Shown here: one piece after another, positions 53,401 through 62,465 of the stretch
Layout: each line of letters opens with the position of its first letter
How positions within the stretch are numbered: the first letter of the stretch is position 1
NCBI GenBank assembly: GCA_947497245.1
Contig: CANMFO010000002.1
Coordinates: forward strand, 1,240,001 to 1,304,000
Origin: an uncultured Flavobacteriaceae bacterium
Lineage (GTDB): Bacteria; Bacteroidota; Bacteroidia; Flavobacteriales; Flavobacteriaceae
Direction: 5' to 3'
DNA: 64,000 nucleotides
Program-made: the position numbers and the translations under genes
The notes under the pieces: model-generated
The model's input: the letters and a program-made list of their open reading frames with translations, nothing else
Databases searched by the model: none
What the model was told of the DNA's origin: nothing

Positions 53401-56400
53401 TATTCGTCGTTTCATTGGGAGCTGTGTCCGGATGCTCCGGGTCATAACGCAGAATACGGCTGATTGTGGGGGAGCTTTCTATACTTCCGCCATCGACAAT
53501 GGTCCAGTTGTGACCATCTTTAAGGTTTTGGCGGGCTCTTGCGGAAGCGCTTCCCAGGGAATATTTGGAACCGCCTCCATGGAACTGAACATCATTTTGC
53601 ACGTCCTGTGCCTCCCATCCCACCAGCAGGGCATCGTAGTTGGGGGTGGACAGGGTAACCCCCCCGAACATAGCACGCATATCGGTTACGGCACTTATGT
53701 TCCAGCCCCCGATGTTTTGATCGAAGTTGGTGGCGTTCACGAACATACGCCGCATGTTTGTTACATGGCCCATCTCCCAATCCTGTATCCCCGGGATCGT
53801 GGTAATGGCCTTACAATTCCGGAAGGTGTTACTAAAGTTGGTCGTTCCCGAGGTATCCAGATTATCCGTAGCGGTGATCTGCAGGTTCTCGCAACCGGAA
53901 AAATAACCTCCTTCGGAGCCCAAAGTATCTGACGTAGGGCTCCCCAGGCGCAAAGGTCCCCAGGCGCTGATCTCGGTTATTTTAGCCCTGCTGCTGCTCC
54001 TGTTGGTACCGAAATTCCATCCAACAATCTCCCCGGTGATCGTTATCACATAGGAACCCGCTCTTTCATAGGTATGGGCGGCCTGATCATGGGCCGTGAC
54101 CGTAGCGGAGGTGCCGTCCCCCCATTGGACCGTAAAATTATAGGTGCCGCCCGCTACCAGGGGCAGGCTGATCTGTTTATCGGCCTCTGATGTCTGCCAG
54201 GTGGAAACGAAGGCCGATATACCCCCGCCATCGGTAATGGTCCAGTTGTGATCGTCCATCAGCTTCGTCCGGGCCGTATTGGCCGCACTATTTGGGGTGT
54301 ATTGGGAATGGCCGCCGTGGAAAGTGACATCATTTTGAAGCATTTCCCGGGCCTCCCATCCCTCCAGCAGGGCATCATAGTTGGAGGTGGACAAGCTAGC
54401 GTCCTCGAACATATTTTCCATGGTGGTGACCTTGCTTACGTCCCATTTGCCGATGTCCTGATCAAAGCTGGTGGCATCCCGGAACATAGCGGTCATATTG
54501 GTGACATTGCCCACATCCCATCCTCCAATGTCCTGGTCAAAGTTGGTGGCTCCCCGGAACATAGCGGTCATATTGGTGACTTTGCTTACATCCCAGTCGC
54601 CGATGTCCTGATCAAAACCGGTGGCATTATAGAACATAGCAGCCATCTGGATAACCTCGCTTACGTTCCATTGCTCCAGCCTGGGAATGGTAGTGATGGC
54701 CGGGCAATCCCGAAAGGCGTTCTCGAAGCTGGTCACTTCCGAAATATCCAGATCATCCGTGGCGGTGATTCGTAAATTACTGCAACCGTAAAAATAGCCC
54801 CCTCCGGGGTCCGAAGTATTTAACGAAGGCCCCCCTAAACGCAATATTCCCCAGGCGCTGATGCCGGTAATTTTATCTTTACTGCCCTGGTTATTAAAGC
54901 TCCAGCCTTCTATCTGACCGGTAATACGGATCGTATAATTTCCTGCTTGAGCGTAGGTATGTGTTTTTTCGGCCTGGTCGTGGGCCGTGATCGCCTGAAT
55001 AGCTGAACCATCCCCCCAATCTACCAAAAAATCATAGCTGCCGCCCGCTACCAGGGGCAGGCTGATCTGTTCATTGGCTGCGGTGGTCTGCCAGGTGGAA
55101 ACAAAGGCCGGAGTAGGCCCGCCATCGGTAATGGTCCAGTTGTGATCGCCGATCAGGTTTGTCCGGGCTGTTTGGGCAGCGCCATTCGGGGTGTATTTGG
55201 AATGGCCGCCGTGGAAAGTGACATCATTTTGAAGCATTTCCCGGGCCTCCCATCCCACCAGCAGGGCATCATAGTTGGAGGTGGACAAGCTAGCGCCCTC
55301 GAACATATTTTCCATATTGGTGACCTTGCCCACGTCCCAGTCGCTGATGTCCTGATCAAAGCTGGTGGCATTCCGGAACATCCCGGCCATATCGGTGACA
55401 TTGCCCACATCCCATCCTCCAATGTCCTGGTCAAAGTTGGTGGCTTCCCCGAACATACTATTCATATCGGTGACCGAACTTAGGTTCCATCCTCCAATGT
55501 CCTGGTTAAAGTTGGTGGCACCCTGGAACATCCGGGCCATATTGGTGACATTACTGACATTCCAACTACCATTCCGACTACTGATGTCCTGGTCAAAGTC
55601 AGTGGCACCGGCGAACATTGATCTCATATTGGTAACGGCACCCACATCCCAATCCCCGATGTCCTGGTTAAAACGCTCAGCATCGGAGAACATATAGCTC
55701 ATATCGGTTACTGCACTGACATCCCAGTCGCCAATGTTCTGGTTAAAGCTGGTTGCCCCATAGAACATAGAGCTCATATTGGTGACATGGCTTACATCCC
55801 AATGCTCCATATCGGGGATCGTGGTAATGGCCGGGGCCCTGGCGAACATCTGGTGCATACTGTCCACTCCGGACAGGTTGGGCACGTCCGTGGCCGGGAT
55901 ACGGAGGTTGTCACAGCCGAAAAAAGCGCTCTCCATGGTGGTCCAGGGATTGACGCCCCATTGGGAAACGGTCAGGATCTTGTCCTTGTCGCCCTCATTG
56001 TTAAAATAAATGCGGGGAAAAACACCGGTAATGGTCACCGTATGTTGTCCTGCATTTTCATAAGTGTGGGAGGCATTGCCCGTGTGGTCAGAAGTGGTGG
56101 AGCCATCGCCCCAGTCTACGGTATAATTGTAGCCCGTACCCGAGGTGGGAATGGTGATCTCTTCATTGGCCATGGTGGTCCGCCAGATGGAAACAAAGGC
56201 CGGAGCGGCCCCGCCATCGGTGATGGTCCAATTGTGACCGCCATCTGCTAGGCTACTTGTTAGTTTTGTCCGGGCCGTTTCGGCGGCTGTTCCCAGGGTA
56301 TATTCGGAGCCGCCCGCATGGAAGGGAACATTATTTTGTACGGATCGGGCCTCCCATCCCACTAGCAGGGCATCGTAGTGGGTCGTGGACAGGGTAGCGC

Positions 56401-59400
56401 CCTCGAACATATTTTCCATGGTGGTGACCGCACCGACGTTCCAATTGCCAATGTTCCGGTCAAAGCTTGTGGCATTCTTGAACATAGACCTCATATCGGT
56501 GACCGCACTGACGTCCCAACCACTGATGTCCTGGTCAAAGCCGGTGGTGCCAAAGAACATAGATTCCATAGTGGTGACCGCACCCATGTTCCACTCACCT
56601 ATACGGGGAATCGTGCTAATGGCCGCGCAATCGCGAAAAGCGTTCTTAAAGCTGGTCACTCCCGAAGTATTCAAGAGGTCGGTGGCCGTGATGCTTAAAT
56701 TAACGCAACCGTAAAAATACCCCCCTTCAGAGTCCGAAGTATTTAACGAAGGACCCTCCAGACGCAAAGGGCCCCAGGCGCTGATGCCCGTTATTTTATC
56801 CTTGCTGCCCTGATTATTAAAGCTCCAGCCGCTTATGTCCCCGGTAATGCGAATCGTATAATTTCCTGCTTCAGCATAGGTATGGGCTGTCTCGGCCTGA
56901 TCATGGGCGGTGATCGTCTGAATATCGGAACCATCCCCCCAATCCACCAAAAAATCATAGCTGCCGCCCGCTACCAGGGGCAGGGCGATCTGTTCATTGG
57001 CCGCGGTGGTCTGCCAGGTGGAAACAAAAGCTGCCCCATTGATCAAAATACCGCTTGTTTCCACACGGGGAAACAATAGTCCGGCATTTGCCGATCCGGC
57101 CGTGTACCGGATACTGCCCCCGTTAAGTGAAATGGAATCCTTCAACTCGATCCCATCGGTATCCTGATCCCCCAGGGTAACGGTATAGCGGAAAATTATC
57201 GTATTGCCGTTCTCCGTTGCCCTTTCGGCGCTGGCGGCCCTCTCGGTATCCCCTATGGTAAAGGGCAGTGTGGGCAGATCATCGTCCGAGGGCCCGGGGC
57301 TTAGCGTTATGTCTTCTTTATAGGTTGCCCTGAAGACCAGTTCGTCCCCGATCTTATAGGTACCGTCCATAGGTGCGGTAAGCCGGAGCGGGGTGGTACC
57401 GAACACCACATAGGCCCTCCCGGCATAGGTCTTGCTTCCCGGATCGGCAAGGGGCGCCCCGATCACCAGGTCCTTTACCCCGTCACCATCAATATCACCG
57501 GCACCTGAGACCGAACGGCCACTGTGGTCCCCAGCCGCTCCCGCTTGCCCGATGACGATAAAACCTTTTTGCCCATCAGGAATGGAGAGCTCCAGCTTTT
57601 CGGGAAAGGTCTCGGTACTGTTCCTGCCGAAGATCACATAACTTTCTCCCGTGCCGTGTGACCCGATGACCAGGTCGTCCATTCCATCGTAATTGATATC
57701 GCCCACACCTGAAACGGCATAGCCGCTCTCATCACCGGCACCGGCACCATGGATACTAAAGCCATTGGTGCCATTGAGCCCGGAAAGGTTGAGCGATGTT
57801 CCGAAAGTACCGCGCTTGCCAAATATCACATAGGTCTTGCCTGGATCGGCCCTGCCGCCCTGATCGGCCCCGGGGGCCCCGATAAGCAGGTCATCGATCC
57901 CGTCGCCGTTGATATCGCCAGCACCCGATACCGACCAACCGCTCCGGTCTCCTCCACCTTCCCCATAAATGCGAAAACCGTCACCGGCAGTACTATTATA
58001 GAGCTGGAAGGTAGCTGAGGAACGGCTTCGCTTACCGAAAAGCACATAACTTTTCCCTACATGACTGTTCCCCGAGCTTCCCGCCCAGGGAGTTCCGATG
58101 ATCACATCGTCCAGACCGTCACCGTTGATATCGCCCGCACCCGAAACGGAGAAACCACTTTCTTCATTTCGCTCCACCCCAACGATGCGAAAGCCGTTGC
58201 TGCCGTTGAGCCCTGAGAGGTTGAAGGTTTCCGAGGAGCGGTTCCGACTGCCATAAACCACATAGCTGATTCCGATATTGGGCCTGCCATCGTTCCATTC
58301 GGCCTTGGGAGCCCCGATGATCAGGTCATCGATCCCATCGCCGTTGACATCGCCCGCACCCGATACCGAACGGCCACTAAAGTCCCCTGCTTCTTCCCCG
58401 TGGATGGTAAAACCGTTGTTGCCGTTAAGGGTGGAGAGGTCGATCGATTCGCCGAAGGCATCCTGCCTGCCGAATATGACATAGGTCTTTCCTTCGGTGC
58501 CGGGCACTGCGGGATCCAGATCGGCCCCGGGGGCCCCGATGAGCAGGTCGTTGATTCCGTCACCATTGACATCGCCCGCAGCTGCGACCGACCAACCACT
58601 GTGCCCATGGGTATCCATACCGTTGATGCGAAAGCCGTTGCTGCCGTTGAGGGCGGAAAGCTCCAGCGGTGTACCGGAGCGGATATCGGAATTACCGAAC
58701 ACCACATAGCTGGCGCCGGCATTGGTCTTTGTTCCCTGGTCGGCATAGGGTGCGCCAATGAGCAGGTCGTCCTCTCCGTCGCCATTGATATCGCCCACCC
58801 CGGAGATGGAGAATCCGGCCCGTTCCCATGCACGGGCTCCGTTGATGGTAAGGCCATTCCATTCGGGGCCGGATGGTGTGAGTATGGTTCCATCGATGAT
58901 ATAATCCTCTGTCGTGACCGCTGTGCCTATCAGGCGATTGTGCTCAAGGTCGGTAATATGCCAATCTCCTGACAGGGACAGTGACAGGCTTCCCGATCCG
59001 CTTATTCCCGAAACGGTGATATCATAAGCGGTATCGTCTCCCTCTATCTCCTTAACAGTCATTTCCCCTGTCTGTACGGTTCCGGTCGTTTGAACCGCAA
59101 AATCATGGGTATCCACCCATTCCACCGCCTTGCTAAAGGTGGCCCTGAAGGTGACGCTGTCATAGTTTCCCCTTTTGGCTACCGGGTCGTTGCGTAAAAT
59201 ACTCAGGAGCCTCGGGCTTACCGCATCGACCAGGATGCCGGAGGTTTCCAAGGGCCTGAACTTTATGGGGGCGTTTACATCTGTTCCGGTATATCGGATG
59301 CTTCCCCCGTTGAGCTTTACGGCATTCCCCAGCCTGATCCCATCGGTATCCCGGTCGCCCGCGACAATGGTATAAACAAAATTCAGCGTGTGGGTGCCTT

Positions 59401-61207
59401 CCTCATCCGTTTCAAAGGGTATAATGGCCCGCTTCTCCACACCGCCCACATTAATGGGGATATAGGGAAGTGTGCGTAGGGGGCCTTCGTCCCTTGGTCC
59501 CAGTGCTCTTACGCTATAGGGGTATGTTAAGCTAAAGGTGAGCCGATCCCCCTCTTTGTAATGGCCATCGTCCGGCACCTGTAGTTCGGCGGTCTGGCTA
59601 CCATAGATCACATAGGCCTTTCCGGCATTGTTCCTGTTCGGGGGGTCGGCATAGGGCGCCCCGATGATCAGATCTGCCGTACCATCACCGTTGACATCGC
59701 CGGCACCGGACACGGCATAGCCACTTTCATTCTCCGTAGCTTCCCCGTTAATGACAAAGCCATTGAGGTTGTTGAGGCTGGCGAGACCGAGTCTTCCGGA
59801 GGCACGACTGGCGGTGCCATATATCAGGTAGCTCCTTCCGGCATTTGTTCCGCCCTCCGGATCGGCATAGGGCGCCCCGATGATCACATCGTCATAACCA
59901 TCCCCGTTGAAATCGCCCGCACCGGCGGCGGAATAGCCGCTTTCATCGCGATACTCGTTTCTATCCCTTATAATCGTAAGACCGTTGGTGGCCGTGATAT
60001 CGGCTAGTTTGAAGGTTGCGGAACGGCTGGCGGCACCGTATACCAGGTAACTGCTCCCCTCGGTCCGGGCCACAATGATCACATCATCATAGCCGTCGCC
60101 ATTGACATCACCTGCACCGGAGACCGACCAACCGCACTGGTCGTTATAATCTTCCCCCCATATGCGAAAGCCGTCGGCACTGTTAAGTGCGGAGAGCTGG
60201 TAGATTCCGGTACGGGTCTGTTTCCCATATAGCACATAGCTTGCCCCGGCATCTTGCAGGTAATCTTTATTAGTCTCTTCCTTCTTAACCGCCGGATCGG
60301 AATACGGTGCCCCGATGATCACATCATCGTAACCATCGCCATTGACATCGCCCGCACCGGAGACCGACCAACCGATGAAATCATCTGCGCTTTCCCCGGC
60401 GATACCAAAGCCGTTGGTACCGAGATGTAAGAGGCTGATGTGCCAGTTATCCGAATACTGACCCCCGGAACGGTCACGTTTGCCATATACAACATAGCTC
60501 GCCCCGGCATTTGTAATGGTCTCTCTTTCCGACGATGTCGACGGTCCGTCATACGGATCATCATAGGGCGCCCCGATGATCACATCGTCATAACCATCAC
60601 CGTTGACATCGCCCGCACCGGAGACGGAATAGCCACTTTCACTTTCCCTGGCATACCCGCTAATAAGAAGGCCATTGGTACCGTTGATCCCGGAAAGGTT
60701 AAAGGTCCCGGAAGAACGGCTGCGCTTGCCATATACCACATAGCTCCGCCCTGCATTGGGCCTGCGCTGATCCCGATCAAAATAACGTGCCCCGATGATC
60801 ACATCGTCATAACCATCGCTGTTGACATCGCCCGCGCCGGAGACCGACCAACCGCTATGATCTCCCGAATTCTCCCCAATGATGGCAAAGCCGTTGGTAC
60901 CGTTGAGTCCGGAGAGATTGAAACTTCCGGCAGAACGGTTGCGGCTGCCATATACCACATAGCTGATACCGGCATTTGTTTTGCCTCCCGGATCTGCATA
61001 GGGCGCCCCGATGATCATATCATCATAGCCATCACCGTTGACATCACCCGCATTGGAGACCGACCAACCAATGAATTCATCTGCCTCCTTACCTGTGATC
61101 TGCAGGCCATTGAAATCGGAGAGGTTACGGGTCTGGGCGTTCAGGCCGTTGGGGATCAGTAAGAAGGGTGCTATACTTATTAGGAGGTTGCGTAGTTTTT
61201 TTTTCAT
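47411..61207 (-). CDS. Giant T9SS-secreted surface protein: FG-GAP propellers, BspA-like modules, Ig-like domains
   Basis: 4598 residues, a likely surface adhesin or shield. Signal peptide 1-25. Two sets of seven FG-GAP repeats, about 28-534 and 780-1270, each unit with a calcium loop (DVNGDGYDD type), so each set can close one seven-bladed integrin-like propeller. Each set is followed by a linker domain. Residues about 1393-2576 hold four modules, each a PKD-like strand set (VDWGDGS) plus BspA/DUF285 repeats (MFxxATxFxQxI). Then three Ig-like repeats (SRILRYDPE), five Bap-type Ig repeats (PVITSPxDG), seven DUF5011-like repeats (TELGATAVDNVDGDIS), and two cadherin-like domains. The last 78 residues are a type A T9SS sorting domain (GLLPSGVYFVQL, FKIVKR). 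The reading frame is intact. Confidence 0.93.
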   Translation of the reverse strand: MKKKLRNLLISIAPFLLIPNGLNAQTRNLSDFNGLQITGKEADEFIGWSVSNAGDVNGDGYDDMIIGAPYADPGGKTNAGISYVVYGSRNRSAGSFNLSGLNGTNGFAIIGENSGDHSGWSVSGAGDVNSDGYDDVIIGARYFDRDQRRPNAGRSYVVYGKRSRSSGTFNLSGINGTNGLLISGYARESESGYSVSGAGDVNGDGYDDVIIGAPYDDPYDGPSTSSERETITNAGASYVVYGKRDRSGGQYSDNWHISLLHLGTNGFGIAGESADDFIGWSVSGAGDVNGDGYDDVIIGAPYSDPAVKKEETNKDYLQDAGASYVLYGKQTRTGIYQLSALNSADGFRIWGEDYNDQCGWSVSGAGDVNGDGYDDVIIVARTEGSSYLVYGAASRSATFKLADITATNGLTIIRDRNEYRDESGYSAAGAGDFNGDGYDDVIIGAPYADPEGGTNAGRSYLIYGTASRASGRLGLASLNNLNGFVINGEATENESGYAVSGAGDVNGDGTADLIIGAPYADPPNRNNAGKAYVIYGSQTAELQVPDDGHYKEGDRLTFSLTYPYSVRALGPRDEGPLRTLPYIPINVGGVEKRAIIPFETDEEGTHTLNFVYTIVAGDRDTDGIRLGNAVKLNGGSIRYTGTDVNAPIKFRPLETSGILVDAVSPRLLSILRNDPVAKRGNYDSVTFRATFSKAVEWVDTHDFAVQTTGTVQTGEMTVKEIEGDDTAYDITVSGISGSGSLSLSLSGDWHITDLEHNRLIGTAVTTEDYIIDGTILTPSGPEWNGLTINGARAWERAGFSISGVGDINGDGEDDLLIGAPYADQGTKTNAGASYVVFGNSDIRSGTPLELSALNGSNGFRINGMDTHGHSGWSVAAAGDVNGDGINDLLIGAPGADLDPAVPGTEGKTYVIFGRQDAFGESIDLSTLNGNNGFTIHGEEAGDFSGRSVSGAGDVNGDGIDDLIIGAPKAEWNDGRPNIGISYVVYGSRNRSSETFNLSGLNGSNGFRIVGVERNEESGFSVSGAGDINGDGLDDVIIGTPWAGSSGNSHVGKSYVLFGKRSRSSATFQLYNSTAGDGFRIYGEGGGDRSGWSVSGAGDINGDGIDDLLIGAPGADQGGRADPGKTYVIFGKRGTFGTSLNLSGLNGTNGFSIHGAGAGDESGYAVSGVGDINYDGMDDLVIGSHGTGESYVIFGRNSTETFPEKLELSIPDGQKGFIVIGQAGAAGDHSGRSVSGAGDIDGDGVKDLVIGAPLADPGSKTYAGRAYVVFGTTPLRLTAPMDGTYKIGDELVFRATYKEDITLSPGPSDDDLPTLPFTIGDTERAASAERATENGNTIIFRYTVTLGDQDTDGIELKDSISLNGGSIRYTAGSANAGLLFPRVETSGILINGAAFVSTWQTTAANEQIALPLVAGGSYDFLVDWGDGSDIQTITAHDQAETAHTYAEAGNYTIRITGDISGWSFNNQGSKDKITGISAWGPLRLEGPSLNTSDSEGGYFYGCVNLSITATDLLNTSGVTSFKNAFRDCAAISTIPRIGEWNMGAVTTMESMFFGTTGFDQDISGWDVSAVTDMRSMFKNATSFDRNIGNWNVGAVTTMENMFEGATLSTTHYDALLVGWEARSVQNNVPFHAGGSEYTLGTAAETARTKLTSSLADGGHNWTITDGGAAPAFVSIWRTTMANEEITIPTSGTGYNYTVDWGDGSTTSDHTGNASHTYENAGQHTVTITGVFPRIYFNNEGDKDKILTVSQWGVNPWTTMESAFFGCDNLRIPATDVPNLSGVDSMHQMFARAPAITTIPDMEHWDVSHVTNMSSMFYGATSFNQNIGDWDVSAVTDMSYMFSDAERFNQDIGDWDVGAVTNMRSMFAGATDFDQDISSRNGSWNVSNVTNMARMFQGATNFNQDIGGWNLSSVTDMNSMFGEATNFDQDIGGWDVGNVTDMAGMFRNATSFDQDISDWDVGKVTNMENMFEGASLSTSNYDALLVGWEAREMLQNDVTFHGGHSKYTPNGAAQTARTNLIGDHNWTITDGGPTPAFVSTWQTTAANEQISLPLVAGGSYDFLVDWGDGSAIQAITAHDQAEKTHTYAQAGNYTIRITGQIEGWSFNNQGSKDKITGISAWGILRLGGPSLNTSDPGGGYFYGCSNLRITATDDLDISEVTSFENAFRDCPAITTIPRLEQWNVSEVIQMAAMFYNATGFDQDIGDWDVSKVTNMTAMFRGATNFDQDIGGWDVGNVTNMTAMFRDATSFDQDIGKWDVSKVTTMENMFEDASLSTSNYDALLEGWEAREMLQNDVTFHGGHSQYTPNSAANTARTKLMDDHNWTITDGGGISAFVSTWQTSEADKQISLPLVAGGTYNFTVQWGDGTSATVTAHDQAAHTYERAGSYVITITGEIVGWNFGTNRSSSRAKITEISAWGPLRLGSPTSDTLGSEGGYFSGCENLQITATDNLDTSGTTNFSNTFRNCKAITTIPGIQDWEMGHVTNMRRMFVNATNFDQNIGGWNISAVTDMRAMFGGVTLSTPNYDALLVGWEAQDVQNDVQFHGGGSKYSLGSASARARQNLKDGHNWTIVDGGSIESSPTISRILRYDPEHPDTAPNETTNSETVTFRVTFSEAVQNVDKDDFAILAETGVTQTETGTISVQEPTDGDGTVYDVTVSGIGGNGSLGLGFADGQDITDLVDNALTNLAPGIEETYTIDNTAPEITDLAPAPDAIVAAGFEVGYTLSETGSEGTITFSRTGGAEDSGVHTYTISGDHLTAATHSISRESLEADTEFAALVDGAIYSIDISVTDAAGNTGTAGLTNITFDTTAPTVSRILRYDPEHTDTAPNETTNSENVTFQVTFSEAVQNVGIEDFVITVPEGLQVGSHSIAEVADNSTVYLVTVSEIAGDGALGLGFSEDQDIQDLASNTLANLVPGTEETYTIDNTAPEITDLAPASDAPLAADFEVGYTLSEAASEGTITFSRTGGAEDPGTHTYTISGDHLTVATHTISRESLEGDTEFDALVDGAIYRMQISVTDAVGNTGTARATGLTFDTTAPTVSSILRHDPEAETTNSETVTFRVTFSEAVQNVDGEDFVIATGGADHGNIEVSPQEGPATVYQVRVLEITGEGLLDLDFANGPTITDLAGHTFGGTIADGMEQTYTIDNTAPEAPVITSPTDGTITRTAGQTVSGTAEARAMVTLSIGTNSMEIAAGDTGNWTVDITLSEGSNTLTATAKDPAGNTSAAASITVVLDTTAPAAPVITSPADGMATNSAAQTVSGTAEAGATVTVTLGTHILEATADDEGNWMTAGEITLSEGMNTLTATARDTAGNTSADVSITVTLDTTAPDAPVIGSPANGTTTNSAAQTLNGTAEAGAMVTLSIGTNSLEVAADNDTGNWTAGITLSEGSNTLTATARDLAGNISEATSITVTLDTTAPAAPIISSPADGTATNRAAQRVSGTAEAGATVTVTINTDTDTQEVVTADNEGNWMTTGEITLSEGSNILTATARDPAGNTSAPSASVTITFDTTAPVITLLGTTPVDVEIGSDYIDAGARARDNVDGNLTGSITTVSTVDTATLGTYSVTYDVSDAAGNAAVQVIRTVNVVDPTVPEAPVITSPTNGTITRTAAQTVSGTAEAGAAVTVTINTNTDTQEVVTADDEGNWMTAGEITLTEGSNTITATARDAAGNTSAEVSITVTLDIRAPVITLTGANPQSIVVGGTYTELGATAVDNVDGDISSYIFIDSSVNTDVLGSYTVTYSVSDAAGNVAVPLTRTVNVVDATTPVITLIGDNPQIIEVGTAYTELGATAVDDVDGDISSNIVINSTVDANTVGSYTVTYSVSDATGNEAVPVIRTVNVVDTTAPVITLAGANPQSTVVGGTYTELGATAVDNVDGDISFYITIDASLVNTNTVGSYTVTYSVSDAAGNEAVPVIRTVNVVDTTAPVITLTGPNPQSVMVGDTYTEFGATAVDNVDGDISRNIIIDSSVNTDVLGSYTVTYSVSDAARNAAVPLTRTVNVVDATTPVITLIGDNPQIIEVGTAYTELGATAVDDVDGDISSRIIIDASSVNTNTTGSYEVSYNVFDTAGNPAIQIVRTIIVVDTTAPVITLIGDNPQSIVIGGTYTELGATAVDNVDGDISFNITIDASLVNTHTVGSYGVSYKVSDAAGNAAIEVVRTVVVKDNTSPTVSKPIQNQQLSAGAGSHTLTLAEVFADANGDRLSYSVSLDNQGIVTVKTEDGKLTLTAMGTGTATITVTAEDPYGATVSTTFDVRVAAPDNTAPRVARPVPEQQLSTGTGDHTLDLAEVFTDANGHQLSYSASSDNQGVVTVKTEGGKLTLTAMGTGTATISVTADDGFGGAVVHTFEVTVACAIEALPANNFQLRATGETCGDKNNGSIRITAGQELEYTATINNNSHEFSKTLEVRDLSPGSYRVCISIEDVSACQQCFELQIDEAPVLAGKTTVNKTAGLHARVGVEIASGTAPYTVKVNDKTVGQYGSGSFSVTVDPWDKVEVLSSVACEGKLAVALEGSGTTRVSENPVGSQVEFMVPGVVKDRMAVDIYDVSGARVSSGTYPVNNRKVVVGMGLLPSGVYFVQLEEGSPRRFKIVKR

Positions 61208-61631
61208 GGTGCTGTTGCTTTGGTCTGGGTTTTATCCGCTAACATGGTTGCGATGATCACTTTGTGGTTTTGCATCAAAAGTGTCTTTGATCAGGGACGT
61301 CCTGGGTGTTTTTGTCGCACTATTATCGATTGAATATTGAATCAGGTGACGGTTTTGGGGGATAAGTTCAGGATTAAATGAGCGGGTGCAAAACATGATG
61401 TAATAAGTGGGCGTATAGCGGAATAGGTGGGAATAATGGAGGGAAAAAAGGGGTTAGAAGGGGAGGTATTGGGAGCAATGGCCACAAAAAGAACCCGTCT
61501 ACTTCTATATGCTTTTTTTGTCAGGGTTTAAAATTTCAAGCCCTTCCAAACATTCAAAATACCTACTATTAGGTATTTGTTCGCACACAAAAGACGGGTA
61601 GGTTTGACTCATCCCTAAAAAGTCCGCGATT
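61208..61631. other. Intergenic region upstream of the giant surface-protein gene
   Basis: 424 bases between divergent genes. I see no RNA gene or clear hairpin and no convincing short gene. A 99-codon minus-strand frame (61505-61804) overlaps the next gene and lacks family-like features. Presumably holds both promoters. Confidence 0.4.
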
Positions 61632-62465
61632 ATGAGAAAAACCATATTGATCCTATTGTGGCCCATTTTTTCAATAGGGCAATCCATTGGATTCATTGAC
61701 ATAGTGCACGAGAAAAAAAATGAACCGTTTATGGAGGTGAGCGCCAACAAGAATGGTGGGACCACAGTTTTCGACCGAACGTACCGCTCGCGTTGCGTGG
61801 GCACCTACGAGATTCGATGGACATTTTCGAAAGATCTAAGCCTGCTGCAACCCGGTGAGTCCTTTGATGTTACCCTGCAATGTGTGCGGTGCAGCACCCC
61901 TTGTGGTTATAAATGGGGCATCGCCGATATCATGGCTTCCAACAATGTACTGAAGATACCGGGCTATCCGGGCTACACCTATAATGGCAATATAGGCCTG
62001 GCGGGCAAATCCGGAAAAAGTTCCGGGGTTTTTGACTGGCAGCCGGCCCAACTTTCCAACACCTATACCTTTACCTATCAACCCAAAAAGTCGGCTCCAC
62101 TTACGGCGATCGCGCTTACCATTGCAGGGCACCGTATCTACTATGTGTTTGGCGAAGGCACGAAACCTGTGTCCAACGGCATAAACTGCCATACACTTCT
62201 GGGACTGGGAAAACTGGTCAATAGTTTGGAACTGGGTGCCTACGAGGGATATCCCTGGGATTGGATGGACAAGACCATCGACTACGCGCTAAATCATATA
62301 AACGCCTCAAACTGTCTCAGCGATGCCTATTTAAAAGGATTAAAATCAAGAATGCAGGGGGCCGGCGATACCAATGCCTTCTATGCGGAAATACGGAGCT
62401 ATTCCCAAAAACTGGAATCGGAGGTGGAATCTTCATGTTCGGCCTGCTCAAGCTGTCCCCAATAG
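61632..62465 (+). CDS. Secreted protein of unknown function with Cys-rich C-terminus
   Basis: 277 residues with an N-terminal signal-like segment (MRKTILILLWPIFSIGQS). The first half is beta-rich (EIRWTFSKDLSLLQPGESFDVTLQC, then CVRCSTPCGYKWG), the middle contains NTYTFTYQPKKSAPLTAIALTIAGHRIYYVF. The second half is helical and ends in SSCSACSSCPQ. Cys residues occur in clusters that could form disulfides outside the cytoplasm. I do not recognise the family. It is divergent from the giant surface-protein gene, so a common role is possible but unproven. Confidence 0.7.
   Translation: MRKTILILLWPIFSIGQSIGFIDIVHEKKNEPFMEVSANKNGGTTVFDRTYRSRCVGTYEIRWTFSKDLSLLQPGESFDVTLQCVRCSTPCGYKWGIADIMASNNVLKIPGYPGYTYNGNIGLAGKSGKSSGVFDWQPAQLSNTYTFTYQPKKSAPLTAIALTIAGHRIYYVFGEGTKPVSNGINCHTLLGLGKLVNSLELGAYEGYPWDWMDKTIDYALNHINASNCLSDAYLKGLKSRMQGAGDTNAFYAEIRSYSQKLESEVESSCSACSSCPQ

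Noticed and set aside
50637-53932. Long plus-strand open frames (for example 50637-51776 and 52922-53932) inside the giant surface-protein gene
   Set aside because: They lie antisense to repetitive Ig-like and BspA-like coding DNA, show low-complexity repeats mirroring the real frame and have no family features. The minus-strand frame is continuous for 4598 codons.
47411-61207. Regularly spaced DNA repeats that could suggest a CRISPR array
   Set aside because: The repeats are codon-based protein repeats with variable spacing and sequence, within one open reading frame. No cas genes are in the window.
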